64,000 bases of DNA from Limnoglobus roseus (GTDB taxonomy: Bacteria > Planctomycetota > Planctomycetia > Gemmatales > Gemmataceae): NCBI RefSeq assembly GCF_008254045.1, contig NZ_CP042425.1:9252163-9316162 (forward strand). The letters are read 5' to 3'. The notes beneath the pieces are model-generated. The model saw nothing but the letters and a program-made list of their open reading frames with translations. It was not told where the DNA came from and did no database searches. The position numbers were made by a program, and so were the translations under genes. Positions 24,781-34,032 of this stretch are shown piece after piece (positions within the stretch are counted from its first letter, which is position 1; every line of letters starts with the position of its first letter).

Positions 24781-24904
24781 GACGGGCCTCGGAATTGAGC
24801 GATTGTCTGTTGCCTATTGTTGAACCGCGGGGGCAGAAAGCAACGGGAGTTCTGGGAAGCGGCGTCGGGCGTTCACCCGAACAGAGGGGAGTGCGAACTT
24901 CGGC

Positions 24905-25801
24905 TCACCACTTCCAGTCCAGGCGGTAGATGTTGCCGGTCTTCGGACCGGGGACTTCCCAGTACATCCACGCCCCGGCCCCGCCCTTGAACACCAACTG
25001 CGTGCCGTCGTAGGGCACGAGGTCGCCGTTCGCCGGGCCGGTGCGGAGGCCGCCGCCCTTGAATGGGCGGAACTCCGGGAACAGAATCAGCATCGACAAG
25101 AGCGTGGACCCGTCGTAGCCGATGGTGCCGAACCACTGTTCCTCCGGCGTCTGGAGCGAGTTCCAGTACGTGGTACGGAACGACAGATCGAACGCGCCGC
25201 CGACCGGCACACCGGCCACGTCCACCGAGAGCCGGTGCTCGGTCATCTCGCGGCCGCTCACCACCGGCTTCTTCTGTGACACGAATACGCGGGCTGCGTC
25301 GGATCGGGGGACGTCGCACCGCACCGCCAGGTCCGAGCCGCTGGTCCGCGTCAGGAAGTCGATGCGGTCGGCTGCGGCTTGCTTCACCAGTTTCATGGTG
25401 CGGGTCATCAGCACGCCGGCCGTGTGCGGGCCGTCCCCCGCCCCGACCGGCTTCCACGCCCGGAGGTCGTAGACGCGGTGGTCCTCGACGATGCGGAAGG
25501 CCGAGAGTTCCGGCGAGGCGTTCGACGGCACGCCCTCGACCGGGTGCGGCGACTTCTCGTCGAGGGCCGGCGGGGTCGTGAGGATTGTGGCAACGCGGGC
25601 CTGGATCTCCCCCTCGTGCTTCAACAAGGTCGGGTCTGGGGCGTGAACGGGCTTCAGCGGTTCCGGGTCCACCGTCGGCGAATACCAGAGGCGCACGCCG
25701 ACGGCCGTCAGCACGGCGACCACGCCCGCGGCGATCAGCCACCCGCGGAACGGCACAGCTCGGCGCGGCCGGACGGCCGGTTCACTCCGTTCGTTGGACA
25801 T
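24905..25801 (-). CDS. Membrane-anchored protein of unknown function
   Basis: A 298-residue protein with a basic N-terminus and one hydrophobic segment at about residues 19-40 (GWLIAAGVVAVLTAVGVRLWY), followed by a long outside-facing region. Visible segments include FRIVEDHRVYDLRAWKPVG, ADRIDFLTRTSGSDLAVRCDVP, VPVGGAFDLSFRTTYWNSLQ and a C-terminal AWMYWEVPGPKTGNIYRLDW. I recognise no family. It is divergent from the ABC ATPase gene and follows acnA on the same strand with a 124-nt gap. Confidence 0.65.
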   Translation of the reverse strand: MSNERSEPAVRPRRAVPFRGWLIAAGVVAVLTAVGVRLWYSPTVDPEPLKPVHAPDPTLLKHEGEIQARVATILTTPPALDEKSPHPVEGVPSNASPELSAFRIVEDHRVYDLRAWKPVGAGDGPHTAGVLMTRTMKLVKQAAADRIDFLTRTSGSDLAVRCDVPRSDAARVFVSQKKPVVSGREMTEHRLSVDVAGVPVGGAFDLSFRTTYWNSLQTPEEQWFGTIGYDGSTLLSMLILFPEFRPFKGGGLRTGPANGDLVPYDGTQLVFKGGAGAWMYWEVPGPKTGNIYRLDWKW

Positions 25802-25971
25802 CCGCTCGCTCGATTCCGCCGAGAAAAGGTGAGAGGAAATTGTTCAACCGCCTCCGGACACTTCTATCGGAACGATGCCGTCGGGAACAGTGGCGTCGGC
25901 CCCGGTCTCGGGGAGTTCGTAAACCAGTCGGTACCCTGGCGAACGACCTCCCACCCGACACGCCCGATCCG

Positions 25972-26751
25972 ATGACGAACTTGACGGCCGACGAAATTAC
26001 GGCGGGCTACCCCGACCGGCCGGTGCTGGCGGCGGTGACGCTGGCCGTCCGAGCCGGCGAATTCATGGCCCTCATCGGCCCGAACGGGGCGGGCAAAACG
26101 ACGCTTCTGCGATCGCTCGGCCGGCAACTCCGCCCGGCCCGTGGCACAGTGGCCCTCGACGGCGTCGCCGTCTGGGACCGTAGTCCTGGCTGGACGGCCC
26201 AGCGAATCGCGCTGGCATTGCAAGGCGGTGAGCGAGACCGGCCGCTGACCGTGGCGGAAGTCGTGTCGCTCGGCCGCGCGCCGCACCGCGGGTGGGTGCT
26301 GCCGTTTCGGGCCGAAGACCGGCACGCGGTCGAAGTGGCGCTGGCCCGCGCCGGGCTGGCTGACTTCGCCGAACGGCGGGTGACGGAACTGTCGGCCGGC
26401 GAAGCCCAGCGCGTCGGGTTGGCCCGCGCACTCGCGCAAGAGCCGGCCGTGTTGCTGGTGGACGAACCGACTTCACACCTCGACCTCCGCTTCCAGGGGG
26501 AAGTCCTCGACCAACTCCGGCGACTTGCCCGCGACGGCCTGGCCGTGGTCGCCGCACTGCACGATCTGAACCTCGCCGCCCTGTGGGCCGACCGCGTTGT
26601 CCTGCTCGCGGCCGGCCGTGTCGTGGCCGTCGGCACGCCGGACGAAGTGTTGAAAGCCGACGCACTGAGCGCCGCGTACGGGACTCAACTCGCGGTGTCA
26701 CGCCACCCGGAGTTCGGCACGCCGTTGGTGATGCCCGTGCCCCGGAAGTGA
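25972..26751 (+). CDS. ABC transporter ATPase of the iron-siderophore/haem/cobalamin type
   Basis: A 259-residue ATPase with Walker A LIGPNGAGKTTLLRSLG, signature LSAGEAQRVGLARAL, Walker B VLLVDEPTSHLD and a switch His in ALHDLNLAALWADRV. The sequence style (PARGTVALDG, TVAEVVSLGRAPH, AAYGTQLAVSRH) is that of FepC/BtuD/HmuV ATPases. No permease or binding protein is next to it, so the partner must be elsewhere. The open frame extends back to 25585, antisense to the neighbouring gene; MTNLTADEITAGYPD at 25972 is the sensible start. Its last 67 nt overlap the convergent haemolysin-III gene. Confidence 0.85.
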   Translation: MTNLTADEITAGYPDRPVLAAVTLAVRAGEFMALIGPNGAGKTTLLRSLGRQLRPARGTVALDGVAVWDRSPGWTAQRIALALQGGERDRPLTVAEVVSLGRAPHRGWVLPFRAEDRHAVEVALARAGLADFAERRVTELSAGEAQRVGLARALAQEPAVLLVDEPTSHLDLRFQGEVLDQLRRLARDGLAVVAALHDLNLAALWADRVVLLAAGRVVAVGTPDEVLKADALSAAYGTQLAVSRHPEFGTPLVMPVPRK

Positions 26752-27455
26752 TACCACCTTTTCCCCTCCGCTTCTTCCATCGGCCTCGGTGGCCAGCCGA
26801 AGGGGATGATGAAGTGGAGCAACAGTCGCAGGTGTGCGGCGGTGCCGGCGATGTCGCAGAGGTGCAAGAGTTCGTGCGGGCCGATGACCGTTCGCCCATC
26901 CTCCGCACGGAGCAGCGTCGGCCACTTGATCGCCTCGAAGACGGCCCCGCCGATGTAGAAGCCCGTGAGCAGGAAAATCCAGAACAGGCCGCCCCAGCCG
27001 AGCAGTTGTACGTACCGTCGCAGCGGGATCAGACTGATAACGCCCAGCCCCACGTACAGGCCGATGAGCAGATCGTGCGGCACCTGCGGCAACAGCCACA
27101 AGCACGCGGTTCCCCCGGCGGCGAGCAGGACCATGCCGCCGAGTTGCAGGTTCCGCGACAACGGCGAGAGCAGGTAGACCGCAACCGGCACGTTCGAACC
27201 GACGATCAGCCAATAAATCGCCGACTGGTCGAGGAGTTGCCAGACGCGGCGCGTCTCCGGCGACGGGTGTTCGATGCCGTGGAAGAGGCCGCTGAACGTG
27301 TACAGCGTGACGGCACTGAGCGAGTACGCCAGGATGCTCAGCCGCCGGGAGAGCGGTTGCCGCCGGGTGATGCGCACGAGGAACAGGCCGACGAACAAAC
27401 ACCAGACGGCCCCGAACAGGTGCGTCGCCGAACTCACGCGGTCATGAAAGTCCAT
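26685..27455 (-). CDS. Haemolysin III/PAQR family membrane protein
   Basis: A 256-residue protein with seven hydrophobic segments. The family motifs are visible: DRVSSATHLFGAV at the start, VTLYTFSGLFHGIEH, LLDQSAIYWLIVGSNVPV, and near the end HELLHLCDIAGTAAHL. The Ser, Asp and His residues at these places form the zinc site of PAQR-like proteins. A cytoplasmic tail of about 40 residues follows the last helix and is encoded opposite the end of the ABC ATPase gene. The role may be in membrane homeostasis; haemolysis is only the historic name. Confidence 0.8.
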   Translation of the reverse strand: MDFHDRVSSATHLFGAVWCLFVGLFLVRITRRQPLSRRLSILAYSLSAVTLYTFSGLFHGIEHPSPETRRVWQLLDQSAIYWLIVGSNVPVAVYLLSPLSRNLQLGGMVLLAAGGTACLWLLPQVPHDLLIGLYVGLGVISLIPLRRYVQLLGWGGLFWIFLLTGFYIGGAVFEAIKWPTLLRAEDGRTVIGPHELLHLCDIAGTAAHLRLLLHFIIPFGWPPRPMEEAEGKRWYHFRGTGITNGVPNSGWRDTAS

Positions 27456-27532
27456 CCGTTCTCCTCATTGACTCCGACGCCCCGACTCGCGAAACTGCCC
27501 TTCCCGCCGAATCGCCCGTCCGAGGTACCGCC

Positions 27533-30355
27533 ATGCTCCGCCGATCTTTCTCCCTCGTCACGTTGGCCGTCCTCGGCAGCCTCCTGTTTGCCCAGGCCCC
27601 GGCCGAGTGGAATCCGACTCTCACGCTGCGGGGCCACGCCGACCCGGTCTACGCGGTGAGCTTCAGCCCGGACGGGAAGACGATCGCCACCGGCAGTTTC
27701 GATAAGACCATCAAATTGTGGGACGCCGCCAACGGCAAGGAACTTCGCACCCTCGCAGGGCCGCAGGGCCACCAGAGTCTCGTCCTGTCCGTCGCATTCT
27801 CCCCGAACGGCGACCAGCTCGCGTCCGGCGGGGCCGACAACTTCGCCCGCGTCTGGGACGTGCCGAGCGCGAAGCCGGTGCGAGAGACGGCTCTGACCAC
27901 GAAGGGCGTGCGAACCGCCGTCTCGCCGGACGGCAAAGTCTACGCGGCCGGCGGCAGCGACGGCAAAATCCGCCTCTGGTCCGCCGACGGCAAGCCCGTC
28001 GCCGAGGCCGTTCACGGGGCCGCGGTCATCAGGCTAGCGTTCACGACGAACGGCCAAACGCTCCTCTCGACTGGGGCCGACCGCATCCTTCGCTATTGGA
28101 ACGCCACCAACGGCCAACTCCTCGCCAGCGTCGGGACCGGCCCGGCGGAACTCGACGGCCTCCTCGCTCACACCGGCGGCAATGTCGTCACCACGTCCAC
28201 CGACGGTAGCATCCGCGTTTGGCCCCAGCAACCGCCGGTGGCGAAGAAGATCGCCGACCTACCCGCCGCCGCGACCGTGGCGGCCTATTCGAACGACGGC
28301 AGCTTTTTCGCCGTGGCGTTCGCCGACAAGTCGGTGAAGGTCGTCAACGTCGGCAACGGTCAGGCCACCGCCATCCCTGCCGCCCCGGCAGCAATCGAAG
28401 CCATCGCCTGGAACAGTGACAACGCGACACTCGCCGTGGCCGCGGGTGGGAAAGTGCTGCTCTGGGGGACCGACGGCAAGACCCGCGGCGAACTGACGGC
28501 CGACGCCAAGGCCGTGCGGGCCGTCAGCTTCGCGGCGAGCAAGACGGAACTGCTCACAGTCGGCGACGACGGCAAGTTGAAGCTCTGGAAACTGCCCCTC
28601 GACCCGAAGAAGCCGGCGGAGTCGAAAGCCGTGGCGGCGGACGCGAAGCTCGCGGCGATGCTGCCGAACGGCCAGGCACTCGTGGTCGGCAAGGCCGTGA
28701 AGGCGTGGGACGTGAACGCCGGCAAAGAAGCCCGCACCTTCGGCCCGGCCCCGGACGCTCCGAAAGTCCTCGCCGTCTCGCGCGACGGCGGCCACCTGGC
28801 CGTCGCAGGCGGAAAGAGCGTGAAATGCTGGCAGACCGGCGACGGCAAGGAATCGCCCGCCCTGACGCTCCCGGCCGAGGTCACAGCCCTCGCCTTCAGC
28901 ACCGACAAGAAGCTCTTGCTCGTCGGCACGGCCGACAAAACGGTCACGGTCTACGACACCGCCACCGGGCAACCGCAGCAGTTCCTCCCGTTCACGAGCA
29001 ACCCGATCGCCGTGGCGTTCCACCCGAGTCAGCCGATCGTCTTCACCGTCGAAGATAAGGCGATCACGCAGCAAACGCCCTCACTCGTGCGGTCGGTGAA
29101 GGACGCCGATCTCGTCCGCGGCGGTCTGACGGCGGTTCCGAACGCGAACACGATCCTCACGCTGAGTTCCACCAAGTTCCTCAGCCGCTGGAACCTCGGC
29201 AACCTTCAAAAAGAGCAGGGTTTCGAACTCGCCAACCCCGCCACAGCCGTCGCGGTGTCACGGAACGGGCAACTCGTCGCCACCGTCGGGGCCGACTCGA
29301 CCGTGCAGGTGTACACGCTGAACAACCAGCAACTCGTCGGCTCGTTCAAGGCCGCCGCGAAGGTGAGCGAACTGCTGTTTCACCCGAACGGGCAGTCGCT
29401 CGCCGCGATCCTGGCCGACAACTCCGTCGCGGTCTGGAACGTGTTCTCCACGCCGGGCCAACCGCTCCCGCCGGAGTTCGGCTCGCTCGTGCAGAGTTTC
29501 GCCCACCACGCGGCCGTCACGTCGCTGGCCTACTTCGGCGACACCGGCCAGCAACTCCTCACCGGCTGCGACGACGGCACCGTGCGCGTCTGGCGCGTCG
29601 CGTCCGACCAGCCGGCGAAGTCGCTCCAGCACCCGAACCTCGTCGATAGCGTGGCCTTCGACAAGACCGGCACACTGCTCGCCACCGGCTGCCACGACGG
29701 CGTCGTTCGCATCTACGACCTGTCGAAAACCGGATCGCAGCCGAAGGAGATCAAGGCCCACGTCGCGATGCCGCAACCGCACCCGGTATACGTCGTGGCG
29801 TGGTCGCCGGACGGTAAGTCGGTCGCGTCCGGCAGCTTCGACAAGTCGATCAAGCTCTGGGACGCGGTGACCGGCAACCTCGTCCGCGAGATCAAGGCCC
29901 ACCCGGATGACAAAACGGGCCACCAGGATCAGGTCTTCTGTCTCGCCTTCTCGAAGGACGGCAAGCAACTCGCCTCCGGGTCCAGCGACCGCACCGTGAA
30001 ACTGTGGGACCCGGCCACCGGCAAACTCATCCGCGACTTCCCGAACGCGAACTTGAAGCCGCCCGGCCCGGACCAACCCCAGCCGTCGCACCCCGGCTTC
30101 GTCCACGCCGTGCGGTTCACGCCCGACGGGCAATCGCTCGTCTCGGTCGGCACCGCCCCGCGGAACCTCGGCTTCCTCGCCGTGTGGTCCATCGCCGACG
30201 GCAAGCTGAAAGCGTCCGCCGACGTGCCGCTCGGCCCGGTCTACGCCCTCGACGTGTCCGCCGACGGCAAGAGCGTGCTCCTCGGCTGCGGCCCCCGGAC
30301 GCGCACGGCCAGCGACGCCGACGCCTACGTCCTGCCGCTCCCCGGTGGGAAGTAA
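27533..30355 (+). CDS. Secreted WD40-repeat protein
   Basis: A 940-residue protein with a signal peptide (LVTLAVLGSLLFAQA). It consists almost wholly of WD40 repeats, about a dozen to fifteen, forming probably two propellers. Clear blades are AVSFSPDGKTIATGSFDKTIKLWD (about residues 41-64), FSPNGDQLASGGADNFARVWD, WSPDGKSVASGSFDKSIKLWD and FSKDGKQLASGSSDRTVKLWD. The central part is more divergent (TALAFSTDKKLLLVGTADKTVTVYD). No catalytic domain is attached. Such proteins are abundant in Gemmataceae and act as binding scaffolds. It stands alone at the start of a plus-strand run. Confidence 0.85.
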   Translation: MLRRSFSLVTLAVLGSLLFAQAPAEWNPTLTLRGHADPVYAVSFSPDGKTIATGSFDKTIKLWDAANGKELRTLAGPQGHQSLVLSVAFSPNGDQLASGGADNFARVWDVPSAKPVRETALTTKGVRTAVSPDGKVYAAGGSDGKIRLWSADGKPVAEAVHGAAVIRLAFTTNGQTLLSTGADRILRYWNATNGQLLASVGTGPAELDGLLAHTGGNVVTTSTDGSIRVWPQQPPVAKKIADLPAAATVAAYSNDGSFFAVAFADKSVKVVNVGNGQATAIPAAPAAIEAIAWNSDNATLAVAAGGKVLLWGTDGKTRGELTADAKAVRAVSFAASKTELLTVGDDGKLKLWKLPLDPKKPAESKAVAADAKLAAMLPNGQALVVGKAVKAWDVNAGKEARTFGPAPDAPKVLAVSRDGGHLAVAGGKSVKCWQTGDGKESPALTLPAEVTALAFSTDKKLLLVGTADKTVTVYDTATGQPQQFLPFTSNPIAVAFHPSQPIVFTVEDKAITQQTPSLVRSVKDADLVRGGLTAVPNANTILTLSSTKFLSRWNLGNLQKEQGFELANPATAVAVSRNGQLVATVGADSTVQVYTLNNQQLVGSFKAAAKVSELLFHPNGQSLAAILADNSVAVWNVFSTPGQPLPPEFGSLVQSFAHHAAVTSLAYFGDTGQQLLTGCDDGTVRVWRVASDQPAKSLQHPNLVDSVAFDKTGTLLATGCHDGVVRIYDLSKTGSQPKEIKAHVAMPQPHPVYVVAWSPDGKSVASGSFDKSIKLWDAVTGNLVREIKAHPDDKTGHQDQVFCLAFSKDGKQLASGSSDRTVKLWDPATGKLIRDFPNANLKPPGPDQPQPSHPGFVHAVRFTPDGQSLVSVGTAPRNLGFLAVWSIADGKLKASADVPLGPVYALDVSADGKSVLLGCGPRTRTASDADAYVLPLPGGK

Positions 30356-30369
30356 AGGGGGGTACCGAG

Positions 30370-30753
30370 ATGCCAAACGGTGTCGAACTCCTGGAACGTC
30401 TCCACCGGAGAAACTTTCCCTCAACACCCTGGGATGCGGAGGGGATCGACCGACTGATCGAGGATTATGAACTGCGTGACGTCCTTTCGTCGCCCGACCA
30501 CTGGTTTGTCCGCGTGTTGAACGCCGCTGCCCGCGGCCAGAACCTGACACTCTTCTTTGACGAGGTCGGGTCAGATCTCGCCAGTCTTCTGGTCCATCTG
30601 GCCGACGACTACGGGTGGGACGCCGACGACTACGGCGAAGGTGCCGTCGTGCGGTTCCCGAAGAGTCGCATGAGAATCTTCATCAGTCGTGAGGCGAGAG
30701 ATCCCGTGACGCGAAGGTCCTGCGATTCAGCCGTAGTCACCCACCTCGTCTGA
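30370..30753 (+). CDS. Hypothetical protein
   Basis: A 127-residue soluble acidic protein that I do not recognise, starting 15 nt after the WD40 gene, so probably on the same transcript. Features are an N-terminal helical region (NGVELLERLHRRNFPSTPW), the motif DHWFVRVLNAAARGQNLTLFFDE, and DYGWDADDYGEGAVVRFPKSRMRIFI near the end. The tail (REARDPVTRRSCDSAVV) is read across bases that look less conserved. The longer frame from 30004 is a shadow of the WD40 gene. Confidence 0.5.
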   Translation: MPNGVELLERLHRRNFPSTPWDAEGIDRLIEDYELRDVLSSPDHWFVRVLNAAARGQNLTLFFDEVGSDLASLLVHLADDYGWDADDYGEGAVVRFPKSRMRIFISREARDPVTRRSCDSAVVTHLV

Positions 30754-30775
30754 AGGCATTGTCCGAATCGCAACC

Positions 30776-30847
30776 GCGAGCGGCCCGGCGTGAGCGGGCC
30801 GTGTCTGGGCGTGCCGAGACACGGCCCGCTCACGCCGGGCCGCTCGC
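30776..30847. repeat. Perfect 31-bp inverted repeat, copy 1 of a dispersed pair
   Basis: Arms at 30776-30806 and 30817-30847 are exact reverse complements around a 10-nt loop. The arm begins GCGAGCGGCCCGGCGTGAGC. A near-identical element is at 48577-48654. It lies 22 nt after the hypothetical gene and 87 nt before the UDP-glucuronate decarboxylase gene, and could act as a terminator stem although no T-run follows. Confidence 0.92.
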
Positions 30848-30934
30848 CTTCTCCTCGCCAGGGGATGCCACCCCTTTCACCGCGTTCTAAACTCATTCCA
30901 GACACGGACTGTTCCCCGTCAATCGAGGATCGAA

Positions 30935-31882
30935 ATGCGGACGCTCATTACCGGCGGTGCGGGTTTCGTCGGATCGCACCTGTGCGACCGGTTCCTGAAG
31001 GAAGGGCACGAGGTCATCGCCCTCGACAACTTCATCACCGGCAACCGCGACAACATCGCCCACTTGCTCGACAACCCGAAGTTCCGAGTCATCGTTCACG
31101 ACATCTCGAACCCCATCGAGATTCCCGATCTGCTCGATAACATCCTGCACTTCGCCAGCCCGGCTAGCCCGGTCGACTACCTCGACCACCCCATCCCGAC
31201 GATGAAGGTGGGGGCACTCGGCTCGCACAACTCGCTCGGCCTCGCCAAGCGGCACAAGGCCCGGTACCTGTTCGCCAGCACCAGCGAAATCTACGGCGAC
31301 CCGCACGTCCACCCGCAGACGGAAAGCTACTGGGGCAACGTCAACACCATCGGCCCCCGCGGCGTGTACGACGAGGCCAAGCGGTTCGGCGAAGCCATGA
31401 CGATGGCCTACCACCGCGAGCACAAGGTCGACACGCACATCATCCGCATCTTCAACACCTACGGCGAGCGGATGCAACTCAACGATGGCCGCGTCGTGCC
31501 GAACTTCATGTACCAGGCCCTCCGCGGCGAGCCGATGACCCTGTACGGCGACGGCTCGCAGACGCGCAGCTTCTGCCACGTGTCGGACTTGGTCGAGGGC
31601 ATCTACCGGCTGCTGTTCAAGGACTACCACGAGCCGGTGAACCTGGGGAACCCGAACGAGGTGACGATCAAGCAGTTCGCGGAAGAGATTCGCTCGCTGG
31701 CCGGGTCAAAGAGCGAGATCGTGTACAAGCCGCTGCCGCAGGACGACCCGAAGCAGCGGAAGCCGGACATCACGCGCGCGAAGACGATCCTCGGCTGGGA
31801 ACCCGTCATCGGCCGCGAAGAAGGGCTGAAGCGGACGATGGCGTACTTCCAGGAGCGGATGAAGCGTACCGGGAAGCTGTGA
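30935..31882 (+). CDS. uxs: UDP-glucuronate decarboxylase (UDP-xylose synthase), SDR family
   Basis: Converts UDP-glucuronate to UDP-xylose using NAD. Its 315 residues show the short-chain dehydrogenase fold: TGGAGFVGSHLCDRFL for NAD, LHFASPASPVDYLDHP, FASTSEIYGDPHVHPQTE and the YDEAKR catalytic Tyr/Lys pair. The UXS signature region is NTIGPRGVYDEAKRFGEAM, followed by RIFNTYGERM. RSFCHVSDLVEG and VNLGNPNEVTI complete the domain. It may feed sugar nucleotides to the glycan locus at 1537-8572, but is 22 kb away and not co-transcribed with it. Confidence 0.92.
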   Translation: MRTLITGGAGFVGSHLCDRFLKEGHEVIALDNFITGNRDNIAHLLDNPKFRVIVHDISNPIEIPDLLDNILHFASPASPVDYLDHPIPTMKVGALGSHNSLGLAKRHKARYLFASTSEIYGDPHVHPQTESYWGNVNTIGPRGVYDEAKRFGEAMTMAYHREHKVDTHIIRIFNTYGERMQLNDGRVVPNFMYQALRGEPMTLYGDGSQTRSFCHVSDLVEGIYRLLFKDYHEPVNLGNPNEVTIKQFAEEIRSLAGSKSEIVYKPLPQDDPKQRKPDITRAKTILGWEPVIGREEGLKRTMAYFQERMKRTGKL

Positions 31883-31883
31883 C

Positions 31884-32252
31884 CTACTTCTTGTTCACGA
31901 GCGTGATCGAATCGCTTCCGGAAACGCCCTTGTAGAACTCGATGGCGATTTCCGAGCCGTCGTCGAGGACCCAGATCGCCTTCTGATCCGGGTCCTTCCC
32001 TTCCCACCGGTCCGGTTCCTGGCCGAAGTAGCGGACCACGTCGGCCAACGGCGTCCGCACCGGCAGCGTTTCCCCCAGGCGGTTGTACTTCTTCTCACCC
32101 TCCTCCCGCGTCATCGGCGGCCGCTTGGCCGTGACTGCCGCCGGTCCGGACGTGTCGGCGGCGTTCGCCGGAGTCGAGGAGGTGTTCCGCTTGCACCCCA
32201 CGGCCAAGGGGGCGAGTAGGGCAAGCAGTGCGACGCAGCACCATTTCTTCAT
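31884..32252 (-). CDS. Small lipoprotein
   Basis: A 122-residue protein with a lipoprotein signal: a basic start, a hydrophobic stretch and the lipobox LAVGC at about residues 16-20. The mature part has a low-complexity linker (NTSSTPANAADTSGPAAV). A small domain contains NRLGETLPVRTPLADVVRYFGQEPDRWEG and IWVLDDGSEIAIEFYKG, reminiscent of SmpA/BamE-like folds. That resemblance is weak. It converges on the UDP-glucuronate decarboxylase gene with a one-base gap. Confidence 0.7.
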   Translation of the reverse strand: MKKWCCVALLALLAPLAVGCKRNTSSTPANAADTSGPAAVTAKRPPMTREEGEKKYNRLGETLPVRTPLADVVRYFGQEPDRWEGKDPDQKAIWVLDDGSEIAIEFYKGVSGSDSITLVNKK

Positions 32253-32371
32253 GGGAGAGTATCCTCGTAAGATTTCCGTTCTATCGTAACCGCGGCGGTA
32301 CCTGTTTCAAACCTTTCCCGGCTTCGGCTTCGACCGCAGTTTTACCACATCGAGCAAAAATTCGGCCGAGT

Positions 32372-32399
32372 TTGTCCCCCCGGTAGTTTGTGCTACACT
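32372..32399 (+). promoter_or_regulatory. Candidate sigma70 promoter for the kinase gene
   Basis: TTGTCC at 32372-32377 and TACACT at 32394-32399 are separated by 16 nt, each matching the consensus at four positions. They lie about 70 nt before the kinase start in an AT-richer stretch than the surroundings. Confidence 0.35.
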
Positions 32400-32466
32400 T
32401 CCCGGCCCCCGCCGTGCGCCCGCTGTTCGGCCTCCGAACGATCCGCCGTGTTTAGGGTTGGAACCC

Positions 32467-34026
32467 ATGCCCGAACGAATTTCCGCCACGATTCACCAGG
32501 TCGGTCCTCCCGGAACAACCGACGCGCCGACGGAAGCCGAAACCGTGGTGCAACGGCCCGGCGGAGCCCTCGCCGTTGCGATTCGTGCGGCCGAGTTGAC
32601 GAACGGCCCGCAGCGGATCGGCGAGTACGAAGCTCAGAAGAAGCTCGGCGAGGGCGGCATGGGCGTCGTCTACCAGGGGTGGGACACGCAACTGCGGCGG
32701 AACGTGGCCATCAAGGTGTTGTTGCCACACTACTCGGTCGATCGCTCGGCCCGCGAGCAGTTCTTGCGGGAAGCCCGTGCGGCCGCGTCGGTCGCACACG
32801 ACAACGTCGTTACCATCTTTCACGTCGGCGACCACCAAGGGGCGGCGTACCTCGTCATGCCGCTGTTGAAGGGGCAGTCGCTCGAAACGTACCTCCGCCG
32901 GAAGCGAACGCCGACGGTTACGCAAACGCTTCGAATCGGCCGGGAGATCGCCGCCGGGCTCGCCGCCGCCCACAAGCAGGGTCTCATTCACCGCGACGTA
33001 AAGCCGGGCAACGTCTGGCTGGAAGCCCCCCAGGGGCGGGTGAAGATTCTCGACTTCGGCATCGCGAAGTCCGTCTCGTCGTCGAAGGTGACGGCCGTCA
33101 CCGACGACGGCGTGGTGCTGGGCACACCCGCGTACATGAGCCCCGAACAAGCCCGCGGCCAGAACATTGACCCCCGCAGCGACCTCTTCAGCCTCGGGGC
33201 CGTGCTATACCGCATGTGTACGGGCCTACCGCCGTTCGTTCGTGCGACGCCGATGGACACGCTGACGGCCCTCGTGTCCGAGGACGCGACGCCTTTGGCG
33301 GAACACAATTCCGCCGTCCCACCGCGGTTGGCGGCACTAGTCCACCGCTTGCTGGCCCGCGAGCCGGCCGGCCGGCCGGCGGCGGCCGATGAGGTCGTGA
33401 AGGAATTGCGGTCGATCGAGCGGGAACTGTCGAACGACACGGCCGCGTCCGGCATCATCTCGGCCGGCGCGGCCGTGCGAGTCGCACCGACCGAGTCGGT
33501 CATTGGCCTGTCGGGGATTCGGGAGCCGAACGAGTCGGTCATCGGCCTATCGGGAATTCGGGAGTCGAACGGGTTCGGCTTCGAGGTGGTCAACGACCCG
33601 CCGCCGGATCAGCCGAGTGAGACGGGGAAAACGACCAATGCGTGGGTGAAAAGTCGGCCAACCGCTGGCCGGAACGCGCTCGCCGTCGGCGTAATCGCGT
33701 GCCTCGTCGGCATCGTCGTGGGGGCAGTCGTCATCGGCTTGCTGGTCTACACGGCAGGCGGTTCGACCAAGCCGAAGGAGAAAGCTCCTTCCGCGGTGAA
33801 TCTGCCTCGGGTTACCCCACCGGCGACAGTTGTACCGGCCGTGAAGCCAACGAAAGAAGAGACGAAGCCCGAGGAAAAACAACCGCCATCGCCCGAGCAA
33901 CAATCTCGCGAACCGGACGACCGACGGCATCCGCCACCGCCGCACCACCCCCCGCACGGCTTCCCGCCGCCGCACCGTGGTTTCCCGCCACCGCCCCCGC
34001 CGCCCCCGCCGTACGAACGGCCGTAA
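32467..34026 (+). CDS. Transmembrane Ser/Thr protein kinase with Pro-rich outer tail
   Basis: A 519-residue Hanks-type kinase. The domain spans about residues 55-320: glycine loop LGEGGMGVVYQG, Lys in RRNVAIKVLLP, HRDVKPGNVW, DFGIAKS and GTPAYMSPEQ. A linker holds two 13-residue tandem copies of ESVIGLSGIREPN. One transmembrane segment follows at about 405-430 (VGVIACLVGIVVGAVVIGLLVY). The outer part is low-complexity, rich in Pro, Lys, Glu and His (HPPHGFPPPHRGFPPPP). No sensor domain is visible. I chose the ATG at 32467; the TTG nine bases upstream is unlikely. Confidence 0.9.
   Translation: MPERISATIHQVGPPGTTDAPTEAETVVQRPGGALAVAIRAAELTNGPQRIGEYEAQKKLGEGGMGVVYQGWDTQLRRNVAIKVLLPHYSVDRSAREQFLREARAAASVAHDNVVTIFHVGDHQGAAYLVMPLLKGQSLETYLRRKRTPTVTQTLRIGREIAAGLAAAHKQGLIHRDVKPGNVWLEAPQGRVKILDFGIAKSVSSSKVTAVTDDGVVLGTPAYMSPEQARGQNIDPRSDLFSLGAVLYRMCTGLPPFVRATPMDTLTALVSEDATPLAEHNSAVPPRLAALVHRLLAREPAGRPAAADEVVKELRSIERELSNDTAASGIISAGAAVRVAPTESVIGLSGIREPNESVIGLSGIRESNGFGFEVVNDPPPDQPSETGKTTNAWVKSRPTAGRNALAVGVIACLVGIVVGAVVIGLLVYTAGGSTKPKEKAPSAVNLPRVTPPATVVPAVKPTKEETKPEEKQPPSPEQQSREPDDRRHPPPPHHPPHGFPPPHRGFPPPPPPPPPYERP
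33493..33570 (+). repeat. Tandem 39-bp repeat inside the kinase linker
   Basis: Units at 33493-33531 and 33532-33570 differ at only a few bases and each encodes ESVIGLSGIRE plus two residues. They lie between the kinase domain and the transmembrane segment. Confidence 0.85.
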
Positions 34027-34032
34027 GCGATT

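Noticed and set aside
21991..24798. 935-codon plus-strand open frame opposite acnA
   Set aside because: It is longer than the real gene but has no recognisable domain and is rich in Arg, His, Val and Gly, as expected from the complement of a high-GC gene. The minus-strand frame is a complete aconitase.
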